Shown: positions 17,261-25,675 of the stretch, piece by piece
How positions within the stretch are numbered: the first letter of the stretch is position 1
Layout of the letters: each line of letters opens with the position of its first letter
NCBI RefSeq assembly: GCF_033097485.1
Contig: NZ_AP028634.1
Location: 797,126 to 861,125, forward strand
DNA length: 64,000 nucleotides
Direction: 5' to 3'
Source: Pyrofollis japonicus
GTDB taxonomy: Archaea; Thermoproteota; Thermoprotei_A; Sulfolobales; Pyrodictiaceae
Notes under the pieces: model-generated
Told to the model about the DNA's origin: nothing
The model's input: only the letters and a program-made list of their open reading frames with translations
The model's database searches: none
Program-made: the position numbers and the translations under genes

Positions 17261-19237
17261 CTATCCCTCCTGGGATGAAATGACCGTAGCAGTACCATAG
17301 CCTACCAACACTATCTTGTCAGGAGATAGGACTCGGAGAATCTCCGGCCTATTAGTCGAGACTATCAAGGTTATGCCTGTCTTCTTTGCAAGAGAGCCTA
17401 TCTTGCGCGCAACTCTCTGAGCCGTAAGCCTGTCAAGATGGGCCGTGAACTCGTCTATTATGAGGAGGTTGGGTTTCTCCGCTAAGAGGCTTGCCAGTCT
17501 TGCCCTCTCTTTTTGCCCAGTTGATAACTCGTCGAAACGCGCTCTGTAGAATATAGCGTCGCTAAGGCCTACGGCTGAGAGAACTTCCACCGCCGCGGCT
17601 GGGTCACCAAGCTTAGCGGTAATGTGCTCGAGCAGCGTCTCTGAGCCGAAACGTGGCTCGAGTTCTCCGGGCAATAGTGCTGCTAGACGAACATTACCCG
17701 GTACCCTTACTTCTCCGCTGCTTGGCCAGTACTTCTCGTCTTCGAGCCGAAGGGCAGCCCCTATTATCATTCTGAGGAACGTTGTCTTTCCTGCACCGCT
17801 CGCACCCACAACTGCTACTATTTCCCCAGGCTCTATCCTAATATTCACGTCCTTCAGCACATAGCGCTCTACTATGCGGCGCTCGGCCCCAAATGCTCTT
17901 AGTACCTCTTGTAGCTCTGGAGGCATCCGGGAGACGTCAAGCTCGCTTCTATAGATCTTAGTGACCTTGACAAGTTCTATGGCTCCGCCGAGCTTCTCGT
18001 CAATACGGTACCTCGGCCTAAAGAGCCTGCCTCCATGTTGCCGCGCGTAGGGATCCTCGCGCAAGAAGCGCTCAATTATCTTCTTGGCCTCCTCCGTCAA
18101 GGGATACATTAGGACTGGTCTCCCGCTGGCAGTGTCCCACATATAGTAGAACCCGGCTTTCTCGAAGAACGGGTTGTACCGAGCCATTTGAGCTATGGTC
18201 TCTACAACGTGTTTCCTGCGCTTCATTTCGGGTATCCTGCGCTCAGCAATCCATTCGACGGCCATCTTTACGGCCAACACGCCTAGGCCGTCGCCGCGGT
18301 AGTCCGGATGAACAACCACCCTAGCTATCCTAGCCGCTGCCGTATTTGCTCTTCGAAGAGCCTCCTCGGCTATCTCCTCACCAACCACGGCCCTTGCTAT
18401 CCTCTTGGAGCCGTAGAGGTCTGCTAGCTCCTTGAACCTCTTCCTTATCTCGGCTCTCCTCGATATTGCTAAGGGCCAGAAAGTGGGGTGAAACCAGTCC
18501 TTGGGGAACACTTTCTCCCTTATCATCCTCTCTACGCGTATCTCGCCGTCAACGACTATTCTGCGATGCATCAGCGGTATGGGTGTATCGACTCTCACAT
18601 AGGCGACTATCCTCGGCTCATATGGCTCTCGCGTAGCCAGCTCTAGGACCAGGAAGCGGCTGGAGGGCAAGCTTCCACGAATCTCCTGGAGCTTCATGGG
18701 AACGCCATCTTTTGGACAAATGGGCTGAACATTCGACTCCATGTATTGGCCGCAGATAGGGCATCTCCAGATTGCAACAATCTCTTCCTTGCTAGCATAG
18801 TGGTACTGCTCTAGACCAACAATCTCCTTATAGTCCTCCTCCGTGACCGCCTCTCTCGCCACAATATGGTACTCATAGACCTTCTCGCCGACAACGCTTT
18901 CTCTTGAGAGCCTCGCCTCCTTTCTCCAAGGAGGCCATACTTTTACCTCATCGATGCGGCCCTCCTCGCTCCAAAGCCGCCACAGCTCATAGGTATCCCT
19001 TGGAGCAACGTAGACCCCGTCAACCCTCTCAGGCTCTTCATGAAAGACTATCTTAAGAGTCTCTCCAGGCCGTATCCAGCGCGCAATAGCTCCAGGCATG
19101 AGGAGAAGGACACGGCGCCCCTCAACCTCTACCAGGAGGCCTCCTTGCCACCTGGCACCCGTTTTAGGGATTTTAGCAGCTACAAGCTTAGCATATATGA
19201 ATTTAAAAAGAGGTATAGGTCTAGCAAACCCGTCCAA
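17261..19237 (-). CDS. zinc-ribbon, GNAT acetyltransferase and ABC ATPase fusion (COG2401-like)
   Basis: 658 residues with three modules. A rubredoxin-like knuckle CPICGQYMESNVQPICPKDG lies at residues 159-178. A GNAT domain has VVVHPDYRGDGLG around residue 310. A complete soluble ABC ATPase follows, with Walker A GASGAGKTT at 478-486, signature LSTGQKERARLASL, and Walker B LLIIDEFTAHLD. There are no membrane segments, so it is not a transporter. It matches the family described only as 'ABC ATPase fused to acetyltransferase'. The start is TTG 19237 after AGGGGATC. It heads an operon with the deoxyribosyltransferase-like gene. The substrate may be RNA, protein or nucleotide, which is unknown. 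Confidence 0.78.
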   Translation of the reverse strand: MDGFARPIPLFKFIYAKLVAAKIPKTGARWQGGLLVEVEGRRVLLLMPGAIARWIRPGETLKIVFHEEPERVDGVYVAPRDTYELWRLWSEEGRIDEVKVWPPWRKEARLSRESVVGEKVYEYHIVAREAVTEEDYKEIVGLEQYHYASKEEIVAIWRCPICGQYMESNVQPICPKDGVPMKLQEIRGSLPSSRFLVLELATREPYEPRIVAYVRVDTPIPLMHRRIVVDGEIRVERMIREKVFPKDWFHPTFWPLAISRRAEIRKRFKELADLYGSKRIARAVVGEEIAEEALRRANTAAARIARVVVHPDYRGDGLGVLAVKMAVEWIAERRIPEMKRRKHVVETIAQMARYNPFFEKAGFYYMWDTASGRPVLMYPLTEEAKKIIERFLREDPYARQHGGRLFRPRYRIDEKLGGAIELVKVTKIYRSELDVSRMPPELQEVLRAFGAERRIVERYVLKDVNIRIEPGEIVAVVGASGAGKTTFLRMIIGAALRLEDEKYWPSSGEVRVPGNVRLAALLPGELEPRFGSETLLEHITAKLGDPAAAVEVLSAVGLSDAIFYRARFDELSTGQKERARLASLLAEKPNLLIIDEFTAHLDRLTAQRVARKIGSLAKKTGITLIVSTNRPEILRVLSPDKIVLVGYGTATVISSQEG

Positions 19238-19384
19238 GTCTGTGATCCCCTAAAGACTGCTCCTAGGAAGGGGGTCTAAGTATAGAGCGTACTTCTCTAT
19301 CGATCAACATAATACTAAAAATTAGTATACTTTTATTTTTAATTTTATTTTTTATAAATAAATTCTAACACAATAGGCTGCAGA

Positions 19385-19395
19385 CATATTTATAC
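19385..19395 (+). promoter_or_regulatory. TATA box of the ATPase/TOPRIM-like cassette
   Basis: The motif ATATTTATACT is a strong archaeal TATA box inside an AT-rich leader. Its centre, near 19390, predicts transcription from about 19416. That is 5 bases before the TTG at 19421 and 20 before the ATG at 19436. Confidence 0.55.
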
Positions 19396-19420
19396 TCTTT
19401 CCGCCCAGTAGGATAATCTC

Positions 19421-21061
19421 TTGGGTAAGGACTACATGTCAAGCAAAGGGTTTCAATGCTGCAAGCTTCTAGAACTAGAAGTATCGGGATTCAAGTCCTT
19501 ACAACATATGAAACTTAAAACGCCTAGCAAGCTCACAATACTCGTAGGACCTAATGGTTCAGGCAAAACAGCCATTATAGAATCGCTCTTACTCTTGCGA
19601 GACATTGTTGACTATATACGAGGACGAATTATTAACCCTTTTTTGAGGTGGTGGGGCTATTATCATATAGTATGGAAACACGACGAAACAAAACCTATAA
19701 GATTGTCAATTACGCTTGACTGTAATGCATGCAACAAGGAGGTTTTAAAATCATACAAAGATAGTCTAAAACAAATAAGAGTAAGACATATTAATATCAT
19801 ACGTAACTATAGAATTAAATATGACGTTCATGTAACTGGGACGGGAGGTAACTTTCAAGTATTAATGGATGAAATCTGTATCGAAAACATTGCTTGCCTA
19901 ACGGCAAAACAAGGGAAACTAATACTTAACATAGCTAAACCAATTAAAACATTCGATGAGATTATTGAGCCTATTCTATCCTCGATGCCTATAGTTATTT
20001 CGATATCTATAAAAAAGGATATCCCAACATCGATCAAAGGCATTGTATGGAATTGTTATATGAAAATATTTGATGAGTTGATAAGAAGAAAAGATACATT
20101 AAAAAGAATAATAAATGAATTATTAAAAGACTACATGGAATCTAAGTTTAAAGCGAAGAGTAACATAGAAAGTATTTTGTCAATCTATACACGAAATGAA
20201 ACTGTTGCAAGATTTAATAAATTCTTTTATGATATAAAGACTGAAGCCGAGAAAACAACGAGGGAAAAAATCAGAAAAATTGTACACGATTTACTTCCTT
20301 ACTGCCATAAGGAGACTTTATTTAAAGATAAGACGTACTACGATATAATCGAAGAAATTATAACTGATTTAACTATACATAGTATCGTTTTCAGTATAAC
20401 TAACTATATGCTAGAGCTACTAGATTTAGCCATTTATATGGTTGGTTTATTTATTGATAATATCGTTATCCTCCGTCTACTTGATTATAGCTCGCTCCGT
20501 TCGCCTCAAATACTAGAGCCTCCAAGCAGACTTCGAGAAGATGGTACTAATCTTCTTTCTATTTTATTTAACCTTGGTAAAGGTAGATTACCGGAGGATA
20601 TAGCAGTTGTCTTAGCAGATGTTCTACACGGAACTGCCGTGTCTGGGTTCTTTGAACCCACTTCCGACGGACGGATAACTTTTCGCCTAATAGTAGATAA
20701 TATCGATATTTCTCAACCTGCAATACCAGAAGGTGCTTGGAAAACAATGGCTATAATGGCTGCTATATTAAGCGGGGCAAGTGTTATAGCTATAGATGAG
20801 TTTGAGAACAGCTTACATGCATCTGCACAAGAACTTCTACTTGAAGAACTCCGAAATAACGTACCCAATACAATTATAGCTACTCATTCACCGATAGTAG
20901 TTGACGCCGCAAAGAGCCTTGACGAAATAGTTATTGTTGAACTGCAAGGCAATGCTACAATTGCTAAAAGAATTGAAAAATCAGATAAACTTATTGAAAA
21001 ACTGAAAAAACTAGGCATCACACCAAGCGAGGCACTTCTTTATAGTCTACTAGAAACATAA
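19421..21061 (+). CDS. AAA/ABC-like ATPase of the OLD/AAA_15-AAA_21 type (candidate defence ATPase)
   Basis: 546-residue SMC/Rad50-like ATPase. The Walker A GPNGSGKT is at residues 43-50, following the LEVSGFKSL opening typical of overcoming-lysogeny-defect ATPases. Walker B IAIDEFENSLH is near D459/E460, and the H-loop ATHSPIVVDAA follows. The 300-residue insert between the motifs is rich in Lys/Ile and probably helical. It lacks the C-terminal TOPRIM that OLD nucleases have. A separate TOPRIM-like gene follows 28 bases downstream. Codon use is strikingly AT-rich against both flanks, which suggests recent transfer. The start could be TTG 19421 or ATG 19436. Confidence 0.8.
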   Translation: MGKDYMSSKGFQCCKLLELEVSGFKSLQHMKLKTPSKLTILVGPNGSGKTAIIESLLLLRDIVDYIRGRIINPFLRWWGYYHIVWKHDETKPIRLSITLDCNACNKEVLKSYKDSLKQIRVRHINIIRNYRIKYDVHVTGTGGNFQVLMDEICIENIACLTAKQGKLILNIAKPIKTFDEIIEPILSSMPIVISISIKKDIPTSIKGIVWNCYMKIFDELIRRKDTLKRIINELLKDYMESKFKAKSNIESILSIYTRNETVARFNKFFYDIKTEAEKTTREKIRKIVHDLLPYCHKETLFKDKTYYDIIEEIITDLTIHSIVFSITNYMLELLDLAIYMVGLFIDNIVILRLLDYSSLRSPQILEPPSRLREDGTNLLSILFNLGKGRLPEDIAVVLADVLHGTAVSGFFEPTSDGRITFRLIVDNIDISQPAIPEGAWKTMAIMAAILSGASVIAIDEFENSLHASAQELLLEELRNNVPNTIIATHSPIVVDAAKSLDEIVIVELQGNATIAKRIEKSDKLIEKLKKLGITPSEALLYSLLET

Positions 21062-21089
21062 GGTCACATAGACTTATGGCGATCCTACA

Positions 21090-21602
21090 TTGAACTGCCC
21101 AAAGGTAATTATAGTAGTTGAAGATAGGTATGCAAAAGAAGCTATACGAAAATTGCTAATAAAAAGGCAAATAAGTTGCTTTGATGTACAATACTTACCT
21201 ATCTGTAGCACAAAGTTCAGCAGAATAATTTCAGCACATCAAGACTATGGAAGACACATAATTATCGTCGCAGATGCCGAGCTCGAAAACCCAACGGAGA
21301 AAGAGACGCAAATTCGTGATAAACATGGACTTCATTCAAACAACGTTGATATAATAATTGTTGATCCTTGCATGGAGGCTTTAGCATGCATTGCCTTAGG
21401 CCTAAATGGGTGCAGAAATAAGCCTTGCGATGCTGGCCCCCTATTTTCAGTAAAGGAATATTACAAAAACATTCATAGAAAAGATTATAAGAAACGTTTT
21501 CTCGAGAAATTATTACTTGAAGCCGACGATAAAAATAACCTCGAAAAAGTATATGAATTTAAAAAATTAATTAATAAAATTAACAAAAATTATGAAAATT
21601 GA
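21090..21602 (+). CDS. TOPRIM-like/RloB-like small protein (candidate effector nuclease)
   Basis: 170 residues. The pattern is IIVVED (E11), then IIIVADAELE (D62, E64), then IIVDPCMEALACIALGL (D92, E96). It recalls TOPRIM domains (Glu, then DxD/E). The DPC-x-E segment is like the NPCFE-WLL signature of RloB/AbiL-type proteins. No N-terminal or C-terminal extra domain is visible, and the tail is basic and lysine-rich. It starts with TTG 21090, has no strong ribosome site, and shares the AT-rich composition of the ATPase gene before it. I infer an ATPase-plus-nuclease pair, but the fold is not confirmed. Confidence 0.55.
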   Translation: MNCPKVIIVVEDRYAKEAIRKLLIKRQISCFDVQYLPICSTKFSRIISAHQDYGRHIIIVADAELENPTEKETQIRDKHGLHSNNVDIIIVDPCMEALACIALGLNGCRNKPCDAGPLFSVKEYYKNIHRKDYKKRFLEKLLLEADDKNNLEKVYEFKKLINKINKNYEN

Positions 21603-21611
21603 GGGTAATGG

Positions 21612-22955
21612 CTACTTGACTTTATGTCTCCCTCTACTTAATATACCCCAAACAGCTCTACGTCTAGCAAATCGGATTGACACACCACGTGCATTGGCTA
21701 ATTGCTCAAGCAACGCCATGTACTGGTCTAGCTGCGACCCTGTGAAAGTAGCGTTTATGTGTGCAGCTATGAGTGGGATATTGTAGTAGCTTGGGCCTGC
21801 GTACTGGCTCTTTAACAACGCCACCACGTGCTCAGCATCGTTGCCAGGCTCCTCTAGGAGGCGCCCGGGAGAATAGTAGTCGCCGGGACTACCCGGCACC
21901 TCTACCAGCAACGGGTAGTCCTCGGGGCTCAGCTTCACATAGAGCATCTTTATGCGTGGAAGCCGGTCCAGCTCGCTCATGAGCCGGTAGCCTATTGAGC
22001 GCAGCTCTTCAACCTCAGGCTCGTCGCCTAGCAGCGTCTCTGCCTTAGCAATGGCGCGCTCAACAAGTGTCCTTATTCCCCCCTTTTGCAGTATCTTTGC
22101 AACCCTACGGCTGGGAGGCATGTTGAGTATCCACGTATAGCCTACCGCGTTGCCCCCGACAACGTCGGCGAGAAAGAGCGCGTCTCTATAGCTAGGGTCG
22201 AGTGCTGCATCAAATACTGGGCGATACTCGGCTGGCACTAGCCGACGCGCTGCTATGAGCTGGTCTCTCAGCGCTAAGGGGTACCATTCAAGGGCGCGAT
22301 TGACAAGGTCGCCGAGAACCGGGGTCTTCTCAGCGACAAAGTCGAGGAGTACTTTCTCCTTGTAGGCTCGAAACCCGTGATCCTTGGACACGTATGCGAC
22401 AACTATTCTACGCGATTGAGCTGTCTCGACGAACTTGACTATTTCTGCTAAGAGGTAGGCGCTAAAGAGGGCAGTATATACGCCAGCAATGCTCTCAACG
22501 TTTCCGGAGGCGAGCCTGGCCAGGGATGCAAATGCCGCACTCACTGTAACCCATAGGCTGCCGTCCATCAGGATCGTGTCCGAAGCACCGAGTCTAGCGG
22601 CAAGGGTTGTCGCTACGCGATGCTCGAGCCAAGAGCGTAGAGCGTCTAGTACGCGGGTATCCCTTACTGGGAAGATGCGTAGTTCAAGACCCCTTTCGGG
22701 CTCGCCGCCTTCAACGTAACCATATGCGCGTGCAATGTAGACGCTCCAGCCAAAGGCTAGGGGCTGTATGCCTCCACCGCCATCTACTGCCGCCGTTACG
22801 GTACTGGGGCTGCGGGCTGGTAGACCATGTAGCCACCAGTAGTTGGGGGCGCGTATTAGTATCCTGGACTCTCGCCTCTCCTTTAGTATGTCAATTAGCT
22901 TCTCTGCCTCGCTTGTAAATATATCAATGAACCAATCGCCGACATGTTTCAGCAC
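21612..22955 (-). CDS. NurA-domain nuclease paralogue (not next to HerA)
   Basis: About 447 residues. It carries the NurA opening AAVDGGGGIQPLAFG with the metal-binding aspartate, a second acidic site in ILMDGSLWV, and the C-terminal PLIAAHINATF region. NurA proteins are manganese-dependent 5'-3' nucleases that normally work with HerA in DNA end resection. This copy lies 6 kb from the true nurA-herA pair and is only distantly like it. The frame is open to ATG 23063, but the first 36 codons give an unlikely Cys/Phe/Trp-rich peptide and overlap TATA-like sequence. I therefore prefer GTG 22955 (or TTG 22970). It converges on the ATPase/TOPRIM cassette, 9 bases apart. Confidence 0.7.
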   Translation of the reverse strand: MLKHVGDWFIDIFTSEAEKLIDILKERRESRILIRAPNYWWLHGLPARSPSTVTAAVDGGGGIQPLAFGWSVYIARAYGYVEGGEPERGLELRIFPVRDTRVLDALRSWLEHRVATTLAARLGASDTILMDGSLWVTVSAAFASLARLASGNVESIAGVYTALFSAYLLAEIVKFVETAQSRRIVVAYVSKDHGFRAYKEKVLLDFVAEKTPVLGDLVNRALEWYPLALRDQLIAARRLVPAEYRPVFDAALDPSYRDALFLADVVGGNAVGYTWILNMPPSRRVAKILQKGGIRTLVERAIAKAETLLGDEPEVEELRSIGYRLMSELDRLPRIKMLYVKLSPEDYPLLVEVPGSPGDYYSPGRLLEEPGNDAEHVVALLKSQYAGPSYYNIPLIAAHINATFTGSQLDQYMALLEQLANARGVSIRFARRRAVWGILSRGRHKVK

Positions 22956-23083
22956 AGCCCCTGCACCCAAAAAGAATCTTCCAAGGTAATACCTTATGGT
23001 AGAGACTCCTCTATAGAATATCCAGAATATGCAAAAGGGAGGTCGTGTCCGATAAAAACACATATCTTAGCTCCAACAAGCTA

Positions 23084-24304
23084 TTAACTTCTATGCAAAG
23101 TCTCAGGCACTGTTAATAAAAGCAATACACCCAAGATCTGCGTAGCTATTATGAATGTGAATACATGAACAGGCCCCAAAGCATCCCAGATAATACCTGC
23201 TATAATAGGCACTATAAGAGAATTCAGTCCCCTAAAAAAGCCTAAAACTCCATGTGTACTTCCAAGTAAGTAGGGTGGAACAAGTTCTGCTGTCATAGCT
23301 CCTCGAACTACTGCAAGAACCTCGGAAAATCCTTGCAAAATAGCTGATATTATAAGAAATTGTGCATTAGGTGCATAGACTAGCATGATAAGTGAGGCAC
23401 AATAGACTGCTACAAGGAAATAGATGACCCTTTTTCTGCCAATTCTATCAGCCCACCTTCCTATTGGTATGGAGAGCAGAAGTGGGGCTACTACTAAGCT
23501 AGTACCCATAATACCTAAAACATACTGATCCGCGCCTTTGACCTTGGCCGCAAATAATGGTACATAAATGCTTGATGCAACATAGTGAGGTATCTTTGAG
23601 AGAGAATCGAATATAATCCATCTCTTCATTGCTACTCCTTTTTCAAACACCATCTTGATAGACCTAACGAGGCCCATCCTTATCCGAAGAACTTTTCTTA
23701 TTCTAGGCTCATCAAACGTTTTTAACACCAGTATAAGATTTACTAAGAGAATGAGCGCTTGAAGATAATAAAGTGGACGAATTCCTCTTACATTCATTCC
23801 TCCAAGCAATGAGATGAGGTATGCAGCAACCAAAGGACCCACTAAGCGAGGCGTAGCAGTAAGTGTGTCACATATACCACGCCCTGTAGCCCTCTCCTCA
23901 TCTCTTAATGTGCTTCCACAGACAACTGGACAAGCTATTATTGCCATATTTAAGCCTAGATAAAACAAAAAGAAAGCCGGAATAATCATTTCCCAGCTAC
24001 TAGCCAAGGCGAAGAATAACGAGCCCCAGATCATTATAAAAGTAGCAATGCTAAATGTTGTCCTTAGACCATGCTTATCTACTAGCCAGCCAACTAAAGG
24101 TGCTATAAGAGTAGTTGTAAGACCTCTTAAACTGCCTATAAGCCCTATTTCCGAAGCCGTTGCACCTAGGAGAGAAATATAGACGGATTGGTACTGGGAC
24201 AACAGGGACTCTGCAAAATTCTGTAAAGCAGCCCTAATCATATTGACTTTAAAAACATGCTCCTGTCTCTTAATGAATCTCCATATATTTCTAGGACTCA
24301 GCAA
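23084..24304 (-). CDS. major facilitator superfamily transporter
   Basis: 406 residues with about twelve hydrophobic helices and the MFS loop motifs GWLVDKHGLR (after helix 2) and GRWADRIGRKR (after helix 8). Secondary carriers of this type move sugars, drugs or amino acids. The substrate is not readable from sequence. The start is TTG 24304, with ATG 24241 an alternative. Base use is moderately AT-rich. It lies in an accessory stretch between a NurA paralogue and an adenosylhomocysteinase-like gene, so it may be part of acquired DNA. Confidence 0.88.
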   Translation of the reverse strand: MLSPRNIWRFIKRQEHVFKVNMIRAALQNFAESLLSQYQSVYISLLGATASEIGLIGSLRGLTTTLIAPLVGWLVDKHGLRTTFSIATFIMIWGSLFFALASSWEMIIPAFFLFYLGLNMAIIACPVVCGSTLRDEERATGRGICDTLTATPRLVGPLVAAYLISLLGGMNVRGIRPLYYLQALILLVNLILVLKTFDEPRIRKVLRIRMGLVRSIKMVFEKGVAMKRWIIFDSLSKIPHYVASSIYVPLFAAKVKGADQYVLGIMGTSLVVAPLLLSIPIGRWADRIGRKRVIYFLVAVYCASLIMLVYAPNAQFLIISAILQGFSEVLAVVRGAMTAELVPPYLLGSTHGVLGFFRGLNSLIVPIIAGIIWDALGPVHVFTFIIATQILGVLLLLTVPETLHRS

Positions 24305-24446
24305 GATATATCCCCATTACTTATCGTTCCGAATCCTCGTTTAGCAATGCCAAACATAATAACAATTCTTAAGTTCACAAAAAAGTAAGGAGGTAGGTGT
24401 CACAAATTATAACAACGAAAACTATAGTGGTGCATAATTTATTTTC

Positions 24447-25532
24447 TTATTTATTTTTCTCTACATAGTAGCGCAACCATGTCTTAGCTATATTATTCAT
24501 ACTATCATATGGAAGCTCGTGAAGGCCAGGAGACCAGTCATTCTCGAGCAGTATTCTGACGGCCTCATAATGCATTGTAAAGAGCAGGTCTTCTAATGCA
24601 CCTAGATACATGTGCTTGAAGTTAATCGGGTATCCATCATTTAGCAGATATATCTTTTTATTATTATTTAAGCGATATAGTGTAACTAAAGAATTGATAT
24701 TTGTTTTCTCTTTGGTGATACTATTTAGAGAATCTATATCAAACTCAACCTGTCGAGATGTCGCACTTGCAAGGATAACTCCGTCCTTTAATTTTAGAAA
24801 TTCGGTACCCCTTATACTGTAGTTTCCAGTGGCGCCAATAATTATATCAGCGTTTTTAAGTAGCTCCTCTTTATCTACATAGTATCCGTCAAGAAACGCT
24901 TCAATTCTTCGTATAGGCTCAATGTCATAAGTTAGAACTTTACAAGGGTAGCCTTGAAGAACTCGCACACAGGCTTTACCTAGGTTACCATACCCAAGAA
25001 TGCCAACGATTTTCCCGGCCAATGTATCATAGAAGACCTCGCCAAGGACTTGGTTCAACACTTGTAAAACATCAAGTGCTATTGCAGGATAATGAGCTAA
25101 ATTTAGCATTGCTTTCGCAGTAGAAATTACAGGCAACATTAGCTGTTCTCGACCGTAACGCCAATGACCTTGAGCCGTACATTCAACAACACCTTTAAGG
25201 TTAGAGGAGGCAAACTTATTAATGCATTCTGCACAGTATCCTCCTATTTCAAGGAGTACGACCTTATCGTATCTTTTAACTGCGTCCTCTAAAGCTTTAA
25301 GAGCTACTCTAGGAATGTCATCAAGGGAACTAACCAAGGTGACATTATATTCATTACTAAGCTCATCAATAACACTTTTTTGAGCCGAATAAGGTATTGG
25401 AATAATACGCTCAATTACTAAGTTATTTTCAGATAATACTTTTAGAAAATATTTAGAGCGTTTTGAAAAATGATATATAAGTATGATTGCACTTTTCTCT
25501 TTAATTGGATTTCTTTTTGCATAATTTATCAA
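24447..25532 (-). CDS. S-adenosylhomocysteinase-like NAD-binding protein, divergent
   Basis: 361 residues. The centre has the Rossmann loop ILGYGNLGKACVRVL (residues 178-192), which is the adenosylhomocysteinase NAD site (GYGDVGKGCA in true enzymes). It is followed by ADIIIGATGNYSI, where true enzymes have an A-T-G-N loop, and NDGYPINF, like the family's NDGxPVN. The catalytic block that normally precedes the NAD domain (with its Lys/Asp pair) is not visible. The N-terminal third is unlike the true enzyme. It is probably a family member with another substrate or none. Strongly AT-rich, TTG start, no operon partner. Confidence 0.65.
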   Translation of the reverse strand: MINYAKRNPIKEKSAIILIYHFSKRSKYFLKVLSENNLVIERIIPIPYSAQKSVIDELSNEYNVTLVSSLDDIPRVALKALEDAVKRYDKVVLLEIGGYCAECINKFASSNLKGVVECTAQGHWRYGREQLMLPVISTAKAMLNLAHYPAIALDVLQVLNQVLGEVFYDTLAGKIVGILGYGNLGKACVRVLQGYPCKVLTYDIEPIRRIEAFLDGYYVDKEELLKNADIIIGATGNYSIRGTEFLKLKDGVILASATSRQVEFDIDSLNSITKEKTNINSLVTLYRLNNNKKIYLLNDGYPINFKHMYLGALEDLLFTMHYEAVRILLENDWSPGLHELPYDSMNNIAKTWLRYYVEKNK

Positions 25533-25675
25533 GCAAGGAAATCGGTATGCAAAAACTGTGCAAGTTTAACCAAGATATCACACCACAGACAAGATAGGTT
25601 ATAGTAGCTGTATATATACATTATGTCAAGAATACTAATCATTATCTGAGAAAGACTTAAAAAGGGGGTACAGTA

